Assembly (NCBI GenBank): GCA_029859385.1
Contig: JAOUDF010000019.1
Span: 1 to 22,016, forward strand
DNA: 22,016 nt
Direction: 5' to 3'
From: Nitrospirota bacterium
GTDB taxonomy: Bacteria; Nitrospirota; JAOUDF01
Shown: piece by piece, positions 1 to 6,279 of the stretch
How the letters are laid out: every line of letters starts with the position of its first letter
Numbering within the stretch: position 1 is the stretch's first letter
Translations under genes and position numbers: made by a program
The notes under the pieces: generated by a model
Told to the model about the DNA's origin: nothing
The model's database searches: none
Seen by the model: the letters and a program-made list of their open reading frames with translations, nothing else

Positions 1-80
1 GTATTTCTTTATCGATTCCAGGCAGCATGATTTCATGAAAGGGTCTCCGGATCAGTCATATTCCTGTAGAGTTATAGAGC

Positions 81-109
81 TTGTCGCCCCACTGGTCAAC
101 CCCTTTATG
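81..109 (+). promoter_or_regulatory. weak candidate promoter for the thermonuclease gene
   Basis: TTGTCG (81-86) and TTTATG (104-109) are separated by exactly 17 bases, upstream of the ATG at 195. The -35 is fair and the -10 is poor. Nothing better is visible in the first 194 bases, which hold no recognisable gene. Confidence 0.22.
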
Positions 110-194
110 CATACGGGGATTTCCAACCCTTGCTCCTGTGCCCGGCAAACGGTACACTCTCATGAATCAACGCTACAAACCCGGGAGTAGAGAT

Positions 195-1187
195 ATGCGT
201 AGTTTGACAGACCTGTCGCGGCGACTTGCCCTCCCCCTCTTCATCGTTCTTGCCTTTGCCTCCCTCGCTGCAGCCGATCAGAAGGTGCGGGTCGTGGAGG
301 TCATAGACGGCGACACCGCCGTCATTGAAGACGGGAGAAAGGTCCGCTACCTGGGGATCAACACGCCGGAGCGAGGAGAACCGCTGTATCAAAAGGCAAA
401 AGACCTGAACCGGGCCCTGGTGCTGGGAAGGAAGGTCCGGCTGGAATTTGAGGGCGACAGGGAGAGCGATGCCTACGGCCGCCTCCTGGCCTATGTCTAT
501 GTCGGCGACCAGATGGTAAACGCCCGCCTGGTTCGGGAAGGGGTGGCCCACGCCCTTTTCATAGGGCCTGAAGGGAAGCACGACTCGCTGCTTCTGAAAA
601 ATCAGGCCGAGGCGAGGCAACGTGGGATCGGTATCTGGGCGGGTAGCGGCCGCACGCGAATACTCAAAATCACCTCCGTCCACCTGGCCGATCCGGCGGC
701 GCCTGAGCGCCGGGGATCTTCCCACGTCCGCATCGTCAATCTCAGCGAAAAAACCGCGCAGCTGGCCGGGCATACCCTCTCCGATGACAAGGGACATCGG
801 TATATATTCCCCGACGTCAGTATCGAACCGGGGTATTCGGTGATCGTGTCGGGCAGAAGTAGAGAAGACACAAGGGATGGCCGGGGACAGGCCGTTGTTT
901 ACTGGTCGGAACAGGACTCGGCCTGGAAGCAGGAAGGCGGCGTTTCCCGCCTTGCGGACCGCACCGGCACCATCATCGACACCTTCCCCTACCAGGGGAA
1001 CCATAGGAACGCCGTGCCTGCCGACACTCAGAAAGAGGGACAGGGGAAGATCATCGGCAATAAATCGTCCCGGGTGTATCACCTGCCGGGGCAGGCCAAC
1101 TACGAGCACGTGAAAGAGAAGAACCGGGTCTATTTCGATACCGAGGAGGAGGCTATCCGGGCGGGGTATCGGCGGGCAAAAAGATAA
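195..1187 (+). CDS. secreted thermonuclease (SNase)-family protein with lamin-tail domain and degenerate Zn-binding tail
   Basis: This is probably an exported phosphodiesterase of the staphylococcal nuclease family. It has 330 residues from the ATG at 195, chosen because GGGAG lies 7-11 bases upstream and because it places a signal peptide (hydrophobic residues about 11-27, AAA-D cleavage) at the N-terminus. The reading frame is open back to 81, but that extension has no ribosome site. The SNase fold spans about 30-150. Equivalents of the catalytic residues are D40 (IDGDT), R51 (VRYLGINTPE), E59 and R96 (DAYGRLLAY). N56 replaces the usual Asp, which is common in bacterial homologues. Residues about 155-265 look like a lamin-tail (LTD) beta-sandwich (HVRIVNLSEKTAQLAGHTLSD). 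The last 40 residues match the YHLPG...KNRVYF..EEEAI.AGYR tail of Ada-like metal-binding modules, but the Cys after PG is Gln here. The stop lies 9 bases from the convergent polymerase gene. Nuclease activity is inferred from the motifs. Confidence 0.87.
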   Translation: MRSLTDLSRRLALPLFIVLAFASLAAADQKVRVVEVIDGDTAVIEDGRKVRYLGINTPERGEPLYQKAKDLNRALVLGRKVRLEFEGDRESDAYGRLLAYVYVGDQMVNARLVREGVAHALFIGPEGKHDSLLLKNQAEARQRGIGIWAGSGRTRILKITSVHLADPAAPERRGSSHVRIVNLSEKTAQLAGHTLSDDKGHRYIFPDVSIEPGYSVIVSGRSREDTRDGRGQAVVYWSEQDSAWKQEGGVSRLADRTGTIIDTFPYQGNHRNAVPADTQKEGQGKIIGNKSSRVYHLPGQANYEHVKEKNRVYFDTEEEAIRAGYRRAKR

Positions 1188-1196
1188 GCATCCTCT

Positions 1197-2525
1197 TTAC
1201 ACCTTTATCTTCAACACCGGCAACCCCAGCCGCTGACGTTTGTTTTCTCCCGCAAACAGCTCAGTCTTCCGCTGGGCCACATCTCCCCGCTCCCCCTCGT
1301 GCTGGGCTTGCAGCTTCGCCGACAGGCTGACCCCGTGCTGCACCGTGTGTTTGCCGAACCGCTCCGAAAGCTCATCCACGGCGGTGTAGAGCCGCGCCAT
1401 CTTCTCGATCTTTGTCACGTCGTCGAAGAGGGTGTACTGGACACTCTTCTCCGCCACCAGCCCGCCCAGCACCACGCCGGTGGAGCGGTAGAGAATCTTT
1501 GGGCGATATACCCCACCGAACCCCTCTTTAAGCGGCTCAAACAGCTCGGCGGGAAAGGCGGTCGGACGACTGAGCCTGATCTCCACCCCCGCATCGCGGA
1601 AATCCTGCTGTTTGAGAAAGACTATGAGTCGCGTCGCGGCCAAGTTGTGACGGCGGGCACGGATGCAGGCATTCTCAAGGTTCTTCGAGAGCTGGGCAAA
1701 GACGAAGGCCTCGTCGTCCGACGGCGGGGTGAAGGTCCGCGTCTTGCTGATCGACTGGTACTCATGCCGCGATTCGGCAACGACGGGGTAGACACTCCGG
1801 CCGTTGAGCTCATGCCAAATCTCCTGAAACGGCTTGGAGAGACGCCCTTTTATAAACCGCTCATCGGCCTGCGCATACTGAAGAGCGGTGCCAATACCGA
1901 ATTTGTTGAGAAAGGCCGCCGTGTTCGGCCCTATCCCCCATACCTTCCCTACCGGCAGCGAGGCCAGATAGTCGTGGATCTCCCGCCCGGGGATCATGGT
2001 AAGACCTCGGGGTTTCCTGTGTTTCGATGCTACCTTGGCCAGCACCTTGGTGAGGCTTACCCCCACGGAGACGGTGATCCCCAGCTCCCGAGCGACTGCC
2101 TCCTGCGCCTTTTTGGCGATCTCTTCGTATGAGCCGTGAAAGCTGCGCCGAAGCCCGGTGAGGTCCACAAATGCCTCGTCGATGGAGTACTCCTCTACAT
2201 CGGGCGAGAAACGGCGGAGGATGTCGAACATCCGCACCGAGAAGAGGCTGTAAGTCTCGTAGTCCGACGGCAGCATTACTACGTCGGGGCAGACTTTCCG
2301 CGCCTCGAAGAGCCGCATCCCGCGCTCTACCCCCTTGGCCTTGGCCTCATAGCTGGCTGCGGCCACAATCCCCCGCTCCTTGCCGGTAATTACCGGCCTG
2401 CCGCGAAGCTCCGGGTGGATCGCCTGCTCGCAGGAGGCGAAGAAGGCATCGGCGTCCATATGCATGATGGCCGTGGGCCAGGAACGGGTGGTGAGGGGCT
2501 GGTGGTCTTGATTTGGTGTCGACAT
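1197..2525 (-). CDS. dinB: Y-family DNA polymerase (DNA polymerase IV-like)
   Basis: Translesion DNA polymerase, 442 residues. The palm catalytic acidic residues are intact: D24 in MDADAFFAS and D116-E117 in YSIDEAFVDL. The fingers motif SYEAKAKGV and the helix-hairpin-helix stretch GKVWGIGPNTA follow, so this is an active-type enzyme and not an ImuB-like form that has lost its catalytic residues. About 80 residues follow the little-finger domain, which makes it longer than E. coli DinB (about 350). Starting at 2525 gives 20 residues before the conserved core. The region upstream of that ATG is pyrimidine-rich with no good ribosome site, and the ATG at 2465 (MHMDADAFF) is the alternative. No SOS box was recognised upstream. 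The gene is convergent with the thermonuclease. Family is certain; the subfamily symbol (dinB versus a UmuC-type or DinB2-type name) is less so. Confidence 0.9.
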   Translation of the reverse strand: MSTPNQDHQPLTTRSWPTAIMHMDADAFFASCEQAIHPELRGRPVITGKERGIVAAASYEAKAKGVERGMRLFEARKVCPDVVMLPSDYETYSLFSVRMFDILRRFSPDVEEYSIDEAFVDLTGLRRSFHGSYEEIAKKAQEAVARELGITVSVGVSLTKVLAKVASKHRKPRGLTMIPGREIHDYLASLPVGKVWGIGPNTAAFLNKFGIGTALQYAQADERFIKGRLSKPFQEIWHELNGRSVYPVVAESRHEYQSISKTRTFTPPSDDEAFVFAQLSKNLENACIRARRHNLAATRLIVFLKQQDFRDAGVEIRLSRPTAFPAELFEPLKEGFGGVYRPKILYRSTGVVLGGLVAEKSVQYTLFDDVTKIEKMARLYTAVDELSERFGKHTVQHGVSLSAKLQAQHEGERGDVAQRKTELFAGENKRQRLGLPVLKIKV

Positions 2526-2766
2526 GGGAGGAAGCCTGTAAGGTGAGGCCTGTCTGCCGTGGGAAATTATTGGCTACTGGCCAGTGGTAGCGTGGCACAT
2601 TTCAGGACAGTCAATGAACTGGGTCTCTGTGGTTTCAAGCCGTAGCTTATACGGAAAGCTCAACTTCTCAACTCAAGCCTTGAGCTTGTTCTATCGGCGC
2701 AAAGAAACTTATAATTTTATGGGCGTCCCGCACTGCCTCACATTCCTGGTTTAATCGGTCTCAGTA

Positions 2767-3492
2767 TTAATGCGCTCTTGCCTCGTTATAATTTTCTCTG
2801 AGGCGCTGTATATCGGCCTCAAGGCCAAGGTGGTAAGAATAAGAACCGATTTCAAGCAAACCGCACATCATATGCACTCCGTAATCGATAGCCACGTAGG
2901 CCATAAGCTCGGATGTATCTGTCTGTCTCCACGCAATGGATTTGCCTTGGAGCGGCATATAGTCATGTATGTCGGCGATATGCGCAGAGTCACAAGCTAG
3001 CCGGTAAATCCGGGAGTAGTAGTCATTTAAACCAGAATTTTTCGCGAGATCAAAAATCTTTCTTTCTCCACTTTTGCCCCTTAAAGAGGAAGTCATATTT
3101 TCGTGAGCATCCTGCCAGCGTTTCAAATATGCCGTCCCACCCGGATATCCAGGATTGTTCTTAAAAAACTTCTCTTTTTCTGTGCATGCCCAAGCAAGAA
3201 TCTGCTTGGCTCGTTCGTCATCTTTTCCTTGACTTACCCAGTATAGATAGATGAAGCATTCGACCAAGGTCTTAAGATGATGCATGGCTTCACCGCGAGC
3301 CAATCGGGCATCTTCAACAAGCGCTTCGAAGGTACTGTGCATCTTATTGGCAAGCCCAAGAGCAACACGTTCATTAATGGTCATTATCTGATCCGGTTGC
3401 TGATGCTTGCGATCAATCTTCTCTGCAGCATTCTGCATTAAAGATCGTACGTCATTGGCCAGAGCAAGATATTGTTGCAATTTTTCCTTCAT
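2767..3492 (-). CDS. unknown protein resembling DUF5677
   Basis: A 241-residue, mostly helical, soluble protein with no signal peptide. I do not recognise a function. The spacing of RGEAMHHLKTLVECFIYLYW with a later YYSRIYRLACDSAHIADIH recalls the DUF5677 family, whose members carry an Arg/Glu helix followed by a Tyr/Ser/His helix and occur in accessory DNA. That assignment is tentative. The gene is visibly lower in GC than the flanking housekeeping genes, which suggests horizontal origin. The start at 3492 has only a weak ribosome site (GTGAG). A terminator-like hairpin (3502-3530) lies immediately upstream, so the gene is either reached by read-through from the operon above it or controlled at that hairpin. 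No clear terminator follows it. Confidence 0.7.
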   Translation of the reverse strand: MKEKLQQYLALANDVRSLMQNAAEKIDRKHQQPDQIMTINERVALGLANKMHSTFEALVEDARLARGEAMHHLKTLVECFIYLYWVSQGKDDERAKQILAWACTEKEKFFKNNPGYPGGTAYLKRWQDAHENMTSSLRGKSGERKIFDLAKNSGLNDYYSRIYRLACDSAHIADIHDYMPLQGKSIAWRQTDTSELMAYVAIDYGVHMMCGLLEIGSYSYHLGLEADIQRLRENYNEARAH

Positions 3493-3501
3493 AGCTGCTC
3501 A

Positions 3502-3530
3502 CTAAAAAGAAACCCAAAGGTCTTTTTGGG
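3502..3530 (-). terminator. rho-independent terminator-like hairpin, minus strand
   Basis: Read on the minus strand, CCCAAA and TTTGGG (3513-3530) form a 6-bp stem with a 6-base loop, followed by TTTCTTTTT. It sits just after the stop of the 61-residue ORF and 10 bases before the start of the DUF5677-like gene. It probably ends the Bro-N operon or attenuates transcription into the next gene. The stem is short, so strength is uncertain. Confidence 0.5.
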
Positions 3531-3554
3531 GACACCAGAATTACACCAAGAAAA

Positions 3555-3740
3555 TCACAACAGGGTCGCGTCTCGTCTACACTGCCTGTTGCCCAAAGCC
3601 CGCTTGAATAGCGCTGAGGCATTCAGCCAGCGTTGCCCAACGGTTGAGTTCCCAAGCTCCATCGAAGTCACAGCAAGAGATCGACAAATCGCCTGGCATA
3701 ACCGATTAATTGCCGATTCAGAGGACTCAATAGCCGCCAT
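3555..3740 (-). CDS. small unknown protein, 61 residues
   Basis: Not recognised. The reading frame from the ATG at 3740 is supported by GGAGG five bases upstream, and it overlaps the end of the preceding 87-codon ORF by 14 bases, as in a translationally coupled pair. The predicted protein is mainly helical with two amphipathic stretches (about 8-28 and 36-50) and three Cys. It has no signal peptide or membrane segment. The complementary strand is also open for about 100 codons (3472-3786), so the coding strand rests on the ribosome site and operon geometry. A terminator-like hairpin follows its stop. Confidence 0.45.
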   Translation of the reverse strand: MAAIESSESAINRLCQAICRSLAVTSMELGNSTVGQRWLNASALFKRALGNRQCRRDATLL

Positions 3741-3990
3741 GATGGCCTCCTTGACCTGTACCTGTCTTGGCGAAGTTTTCCGGTGACATCATCCTCATTT
3801 CCCAGCAACCCACGGCAGACCAAGAGGTCACCAAACCTGCACTATTGGGAAAAATAGTGAGGGCACCACCCGTAACACTTTTCTGCTGTCGTACCAGCCT
3901 AAATCTCTTACCCGCGAGCCTCAAGGAAATGCCTTCACTCCACCAAAAACGAAGGATTCGGCCCGGCAGACAGGTTTCAGCGTCGTTCAT
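3727..3990 (-). CDS. small unknown protein, 87 residues, coupled to the Bro-N gene
   Basis: Not recognised. Its ATG (3990-3988) overlaps the TGA of the Bro-N gene in the arrangement ATGA, and GAGAG stands four bases before it. Both features fit translational coupling. The product is basic and Trp-containing, with a Gly/His-rich C-terminus (GTGQGGHHGGY). Part of that tail is encoded by the ribosome site of the next ORF, so it may not be under protein-level selection. The composition is not strongly protein-like. It could be a non-coding spacer whose frame happens to be open. Confidence 0.35.
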   Translation of the reverse strand: MNDAETCLPGRILRFWWSEGISLRLAGKRFRLVRQQKSVTGGALTIFPNSAGLVTSWSAVGCWEMRMMSPENFAKTGTGQGGHHGGY

Positions 3991-4832
3991 TTTTCTCTCA
4001 ACCCCTTCCTGCCGGTCGGCGGAAGATAATTCTCCGCCGAGACCACCTTCCTGCCGGTTTTACCTTCCAGTTCCAGCCGCGCCTTTTTGGCGATGCGGCC
4101 ACCTGTCTTTGCCGCAGTCTCGTTTTCATCCATGCCCGTGGCCTCCACACTCTCGGCAATCTGGCGCGTGGAAAGCTCGGCCAGAGCGGTAAAGATCAAC
4201 TCCGCCTCGCTCATGTGGTCGCGCAGGTTCTGGCTCTTCAGCCCCTTTAGCTCTTTATGGGCCTGCACGCTCACGCCCGACCACTCCTGGTGGATTATGT
4301 TGGTGAGGATGGCGAATTCATCGCCCCTTTTAATATCGTGATTGGCCCAGTAGTCGGTGAGTTTGTTGCGGGTCTCCTGACCGGTCATGCGCTGCTGAAT
4401 CCACTTCTCGCTGCGCCCGTGCCTTTGCCACGTCTCGCGGGCGCGGTTGAGCGACAGGGCAGGGTCGGCCATCTCCTGCATCCGCTCATAACCTACCTTG
4501 GCAAGCCAGAGCTTGATCGGCTCGGCCTTGGGGCTGGGAACGGATTGAACCAGCCGCAACAGGGTTTCGGCGGTGGCGACATCGGTAAGATAGTTCTTCC
4601 CATCGGCGGCAGGTAATTTCAGTCGGTTACATTTTGTAACCGACTCACTACCCTCCTTTTTCAAGCGGTTCTTCAAGACCTTCCAGTAATTCCTGGCCGC
4701 TTGGTAATCCGGCTGCTGGGTCAGCACCTGGACGATGTCGATAACAGAGAACCACCAGGTTTCCGTGGCCTCGTCATAAACGCGCCGAATTTCGTGTTCT
4801 TCAAAAATGGCGGGTTGATTTTTCATGGTCAA
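3987..4832 (-). CDS. Bro-N domain protein (phage antirepressor-like)
   Basis: A 281-residue protein of the Bro-N family. The N-terminal domain (about 8-110) has the IRRVYDEATETWWFSVIDIVQVLTQ start, the YWKVLKNRLKKEG helix and the LPAADGKNYLTDVA segment typical of chromosomal Bro-N proteins. The rest (about 115-281) is a long helical region ending in a Lys-rich tail (IAKKARLELEGKTGRKV). Bro-N domains are DNA-binding modules of phage antirepressors and of DinD-like damage-inducible proteins; the biochemical role of this type is not established. The start is taken as TTG at 4832 because GGAGG lies exactly 7 bases before it. An ATG two codons in (4826) is possible but sits 13 bases from that site. 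It appears to be the main gene of an operon reading from the promoter at 5045-5073. Confidence 0.85.
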   Translation of the reverse strand: MTMKNQPAIFEEHEIRRVYDEATETWWFSVIDIVQVLTQQPDYQAARNYWKVLKNRLKKEGSESVTKCNRLKLPAADGKNYLTDVATAETLLRLVQSVPSPKAEPIKLWLAKVGYERMQEMADPALSLNRARETWQRHGRSEKWIQQRMTGQETRNKLTDYWANHDIKRGDEFAILTNIIHQEWSGVSVQAHKELKGLKSQNLRDHMSEAELIFTALAELSTRQIAESVEATGMDENETAAKTGGRIAKKARLELEGKTGRKVVSAENYLPPTGRKGLREK

Positions 4833-4924
4833 TTGCCATCCTCCACTTCAAGCAGCGGCTCAGATACTATCCCGTTTCCTTATATGCTTCAAATAGAAAC
4901 GCACGGCAAGTCCATCCCGTCTAC

Positions 4925-5038
4925 TCACTTATATTGCCTCACCACGCCGATAACCACCCCGTCGGTCTTCGGCTCGCTCGTTAGCCTGATGGCCTCAACC
5001 CGTTCTCTTAACCTTTCCGGTTCGGTGCGCCGGGTCAT
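4925..5038 (-). CDS. 37-residue basic ORF, possibly leaderless
   Basis: An ATG at 5038 opens 37 codons (MTRRTEPERLRERVEAIRL, then a short hydrophobic patch VVIGVV) ending in TGA at 4925. The product is rich in Arg and Glu and I do not recognise it. The ATG is 6 bases after the -10 hexamer of the promoter at 5045-5073, so the predicted transcript would begin at or next to the A of the start codon. There is no ribosome site, which fits a leaderless mRNA. The alternative is that this segment is simply the 5' leader of the Bro-N gene. The next gene starts 92 bases downstream. Confidence 0.35.
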   Translation of the reverse strand: MTRRTEPERLRERVEAIRLTSEPKTDGVVIGVVRQYK

Positions 5039-5044
5039 AAAAAC

Positions 5045-5073
5045 ACTATAAGTGAACTATCGTTCACCGTCAA
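5045..5073 (-). promoter_or_regulatory. sigma70 promoter with palindromic operator filling its spacer
   Basis: On the minus strand TTGACG (5073-5068) and TATAGT (5050-5045) are separated by 17 bases. Positions 5052-5067 in the spacer form a perfect 6+4+6 palindrome, GTGAAC-TATC-GTTCAC. Its core GAAC-N4-GTTC has the form of the Gram-positive-type LexA box, though a different repressor may bind it. A protein bound there would block RNA polymerase. The promoter reads toward the 37-codon ORF and the Bro-N gene. Confidence 0.72.
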
Positions 5074-5125
5074 GGGGTAAGAGGGACGGAGAACCGATTC
5101 ACTCCTCGTGTGATCGAAACGGCCA

Positions 5126-5134
5126 TGCTATACT
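5126..5134 (+). promoter_or_regulatory. extended -10 promoter element for the zinc-ribbon gene
   Basis: TGC-TATACT (5126-5134) is an extended -10 sequence with no convincing -35. It would start RNA near 5141, about 27 bases before the ATG at 5168. Confidence 0.4.
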
Positions 5135-5167
5135 CTTCGCCGGGTTACGGATTGAGGGAGGCACGAT

Positions 5168-5671
5168 ATGTCACAGGCAGATATAAAAGTATGCCCGGAA
5201 TGCGGCGTGGAATACTACGCGCACATAGCCAATTGCGCCGATTGCGGGATACCGCTCAGATTTCCGGAAGAAATTCAGGGAAACGCTCGCAAAACCTACG
5301 CCGCGGATGAGTGGGTCGAGATACGGCAGGATGCCCAGGGATGGGTTCGGGAGCTTTCGGAGATGCTCTCGGGACACGGGGTGCCATCGCGGGTGAAACT
5401 GGCTGACGGATGCAAGCCGGGAGGGTGCGGCTCGCAATATCGACTGCTGGTGCCCAGAGACGCGGCACACGACGCCTTGGCAATGATTAACGACTACTTT
5501 GTGGAGATGCACCCCGAGGCGGGGCAGTCGGATGAATGGGCCTTGGAAGGAAAGTGCCCGGCATGCGGTCATCCGGTGGATGCCGATGCGACGGAATGCC
5601 CGGACTGCGGGCTTGCGCTGGCGTCGGAAGAAGAGGATTGCGACGGCAGCGCTGGCAGAAATTGCCGCTAG
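5168..5671 (+). CDS. double zinc-ribbon protein with central DUF2007-like domain
   Basis: A 167-residue acidic cytoplasmic protein. It begins with a zinc ribbon (CPEC at residues 9-12 and CADC at about 23-26) and ends with a second one (CPACG and CPDCG, about 130-150). Between them, about 48-115, is an alpha/beta segment (WVEIRQDAQGWVRELSEMLS...YRLLVPRDAAHDALAMI) that resembles the small DUF2007 / PII-like signal-transducing fold, here with a Cys-containing KPGGCGSQ loop. GGGAGG lies before the ATG. The ribbons probably bind Zn and mediate protein or nucleic-acid contacts; the function is unknown. An array of hairpins follows the stop directly. Confidence 0.8.
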   Translation: MSQADIKVCPECGVEYYAHIANCADCGIPLRFPEEIQGNARKTYAADEWVEIRQDAQGWVRELSEMLSGHGVPSRVKLADGCKPGGCGSQYRLLVPRDAAHDALAMINDYFVEMHPEAGQSDEWALEGKCPACGHPVDADATECPDCGLALASEEEDCDGSAGRNCR

Positions 5672-5820
5672 CGGGCTGTTGAAAAACAGCCTGATGGGCA
5701 ATCCCATGGATGGGTTGCCAAATTGCGAGTTATTAGAAAACAAGCAATTTGCGAGACTTGGACGAATTCATTTCGGCCAAGTCGTAGTTGAAAAAGTCTC
5801 AGGAGGGACTTTTTCAACAT
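5672..5820. repeat. array of five tandem hairpins with TGTTGAAAAA inverted ends
   Basis: Five consecutive inverted repeats fill the space between two convergent genes: 5674-5691 (GGCTGTT, GAAA loop, AACAGCC); 5698-5719 (GGCAA..CCCAT/ATGGG..TTGCC); 5720-5750 (AAATTGC/GCAATTT); 5755-5783 (GACTTGG/CCAAGTC); 5787-5818 (12-bp stem GTTGAAAAAGTC/GACTTTTTCAAC). The outer hairpins share TGTTGAAAAA in opposite orientation, so the unit looks like a non-autonomous repeat element. I associate such GTTGAAAAAGTC units with Geobacter genomes from general knowledge; that is unverified here. The last hairpin could also act as a two-way terminator. Confidence 0.75.
5787..5818. terminator. bidirectional terminator-like hairpin
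   Basis: A perfect 12-bp stem with an 8-base loop. The A5/T5 runs within the arms give a U-rich descending arm in both directions. It lies between the convergent ends at 5671 and 5841. It is also the right end of the hairpin array. Confidence 0.45.
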
Positions 5821-5840
5821 CCTGACAGAAAGCTGCCGGC

Positions 5841-6128
5841 TCAGGCCAGTTTCGTTCTCCCCTCGAGTTCCGCGACCACCCGGTCGACCCACACCCAGCG
5901 GTTAAGCTGCATGGCCCGTATAAGCCGGGGCTCTATGATAAGCTCATACTGCCGCTCGGCGTCGGGGAACAGTTCCAGTATCTTTCTCCGGGTAGCGCCC
6001 ATGATTTCAAGGGCGTCGTCTTCGGTAATCTCCCCTTCCAGCAGGGCACCCACCGCTACATCCACAGCCTTTCTCAACATGGCCATCTTCAGGTGTTCCT
6101 GGTAAAGAGCTTTCTCAAATGGTGTCAT
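5841..6128 (-). CDS. small helical unknown protein, 95 residues
   Basis: Not recognised. The ATG at 6128 is chosen because GGAGG lies exactly 7 bases upstream; the frame is open to 6197, but those residues (MLNKPRLPPIHRTDSC...) look like untranslated leader. The product (MTPFEKALYQEHLKMAMLRK...) is highly helical, acidic and cytoplasmic. The segment GALLEGEITEDDALEIMGATRRKILELFP resembles a three-helix bundle. There is no Cys pair, signal peptide or membrane segment. It is followed on its 3' side by the hairpin array. Confidence 0.7.
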   Translation of the reverse strand: MTPFEKALYQEHLKMAMLRKAVDVAVGALLEGEITEDDALEIMGATRRKILELFPDAERQYELIIEPRLIRAMQLNRWVWVDRVVAELEGRTKLA

Positions 6129-6247
6129 GGCGCGACCTCCACGGCAGAGACAACTATCTGTTCTGTGTATCGGCGGTAATCGCGGTTTGTTTAGCAAATT
6201 ACTGAAGGAAATACTGCGGATCGTTTACTGGCGCGGATTTGAATGAA

Positions 6248-6269
6248 GGCGGGCCATGAAAGGCCCGCC
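6248..6269 (-). terminator. terminator hairpin after ccsA
   Basis: An 8-bp GC-rich stem (GGCGGGCC, loop ATGAAA, GGCCCGCC) begins 11 bases past the ccsA stop. On the minus strand it is followed by TTCATTC, a weak U tract. Confidence 0.5.
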
Positions 6270-6279
6270 CATGTAGAAA

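Larger units (their letters stand above)
4833..5167. other. intergenic control region between the Bro-N operon and the zinc-ribbon gene
   Basis: This 335-base stretch has no long gene. It holds the minus-strand operator/promoter (5045-5073), a 37-codon minus-strand ORF (4925-5038), about 90 bases of apparent leader before the Bro-N gene, and an extended -10 element (5126-5134) for the plus-strand zinc-ribbon gene. Confidence 0.7.

Noticed and set aside
105..1109. 334-codon open frame on the minus strand across the thermonuclease gene
   Set aside because: The plus-strand frame has clear SNase and LTD motifs, a signal peptide and a ribosome site. The antisense frame has none and reflects GC-rich third positions.
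2526..2766. Search for a LexA box or strong promoter before the Y-family polymerase
   Set aside because: Neither GAAC-N4-GTTC nor the Geobacter-type GGTT-N2-C-N4-G-N3-ACC is present. The best -35/-10 pair has a 19-base spacer.
3590..3665. Possible integron attC site (GCCCAAC, GTTGAGT and a bulged GCTGAAT/ATTCAAGC stem)
   Set aside because: The core-like heptamers are adjacent or direct, not placed as inverted outer pairs, and there is no integrase or cassette array.
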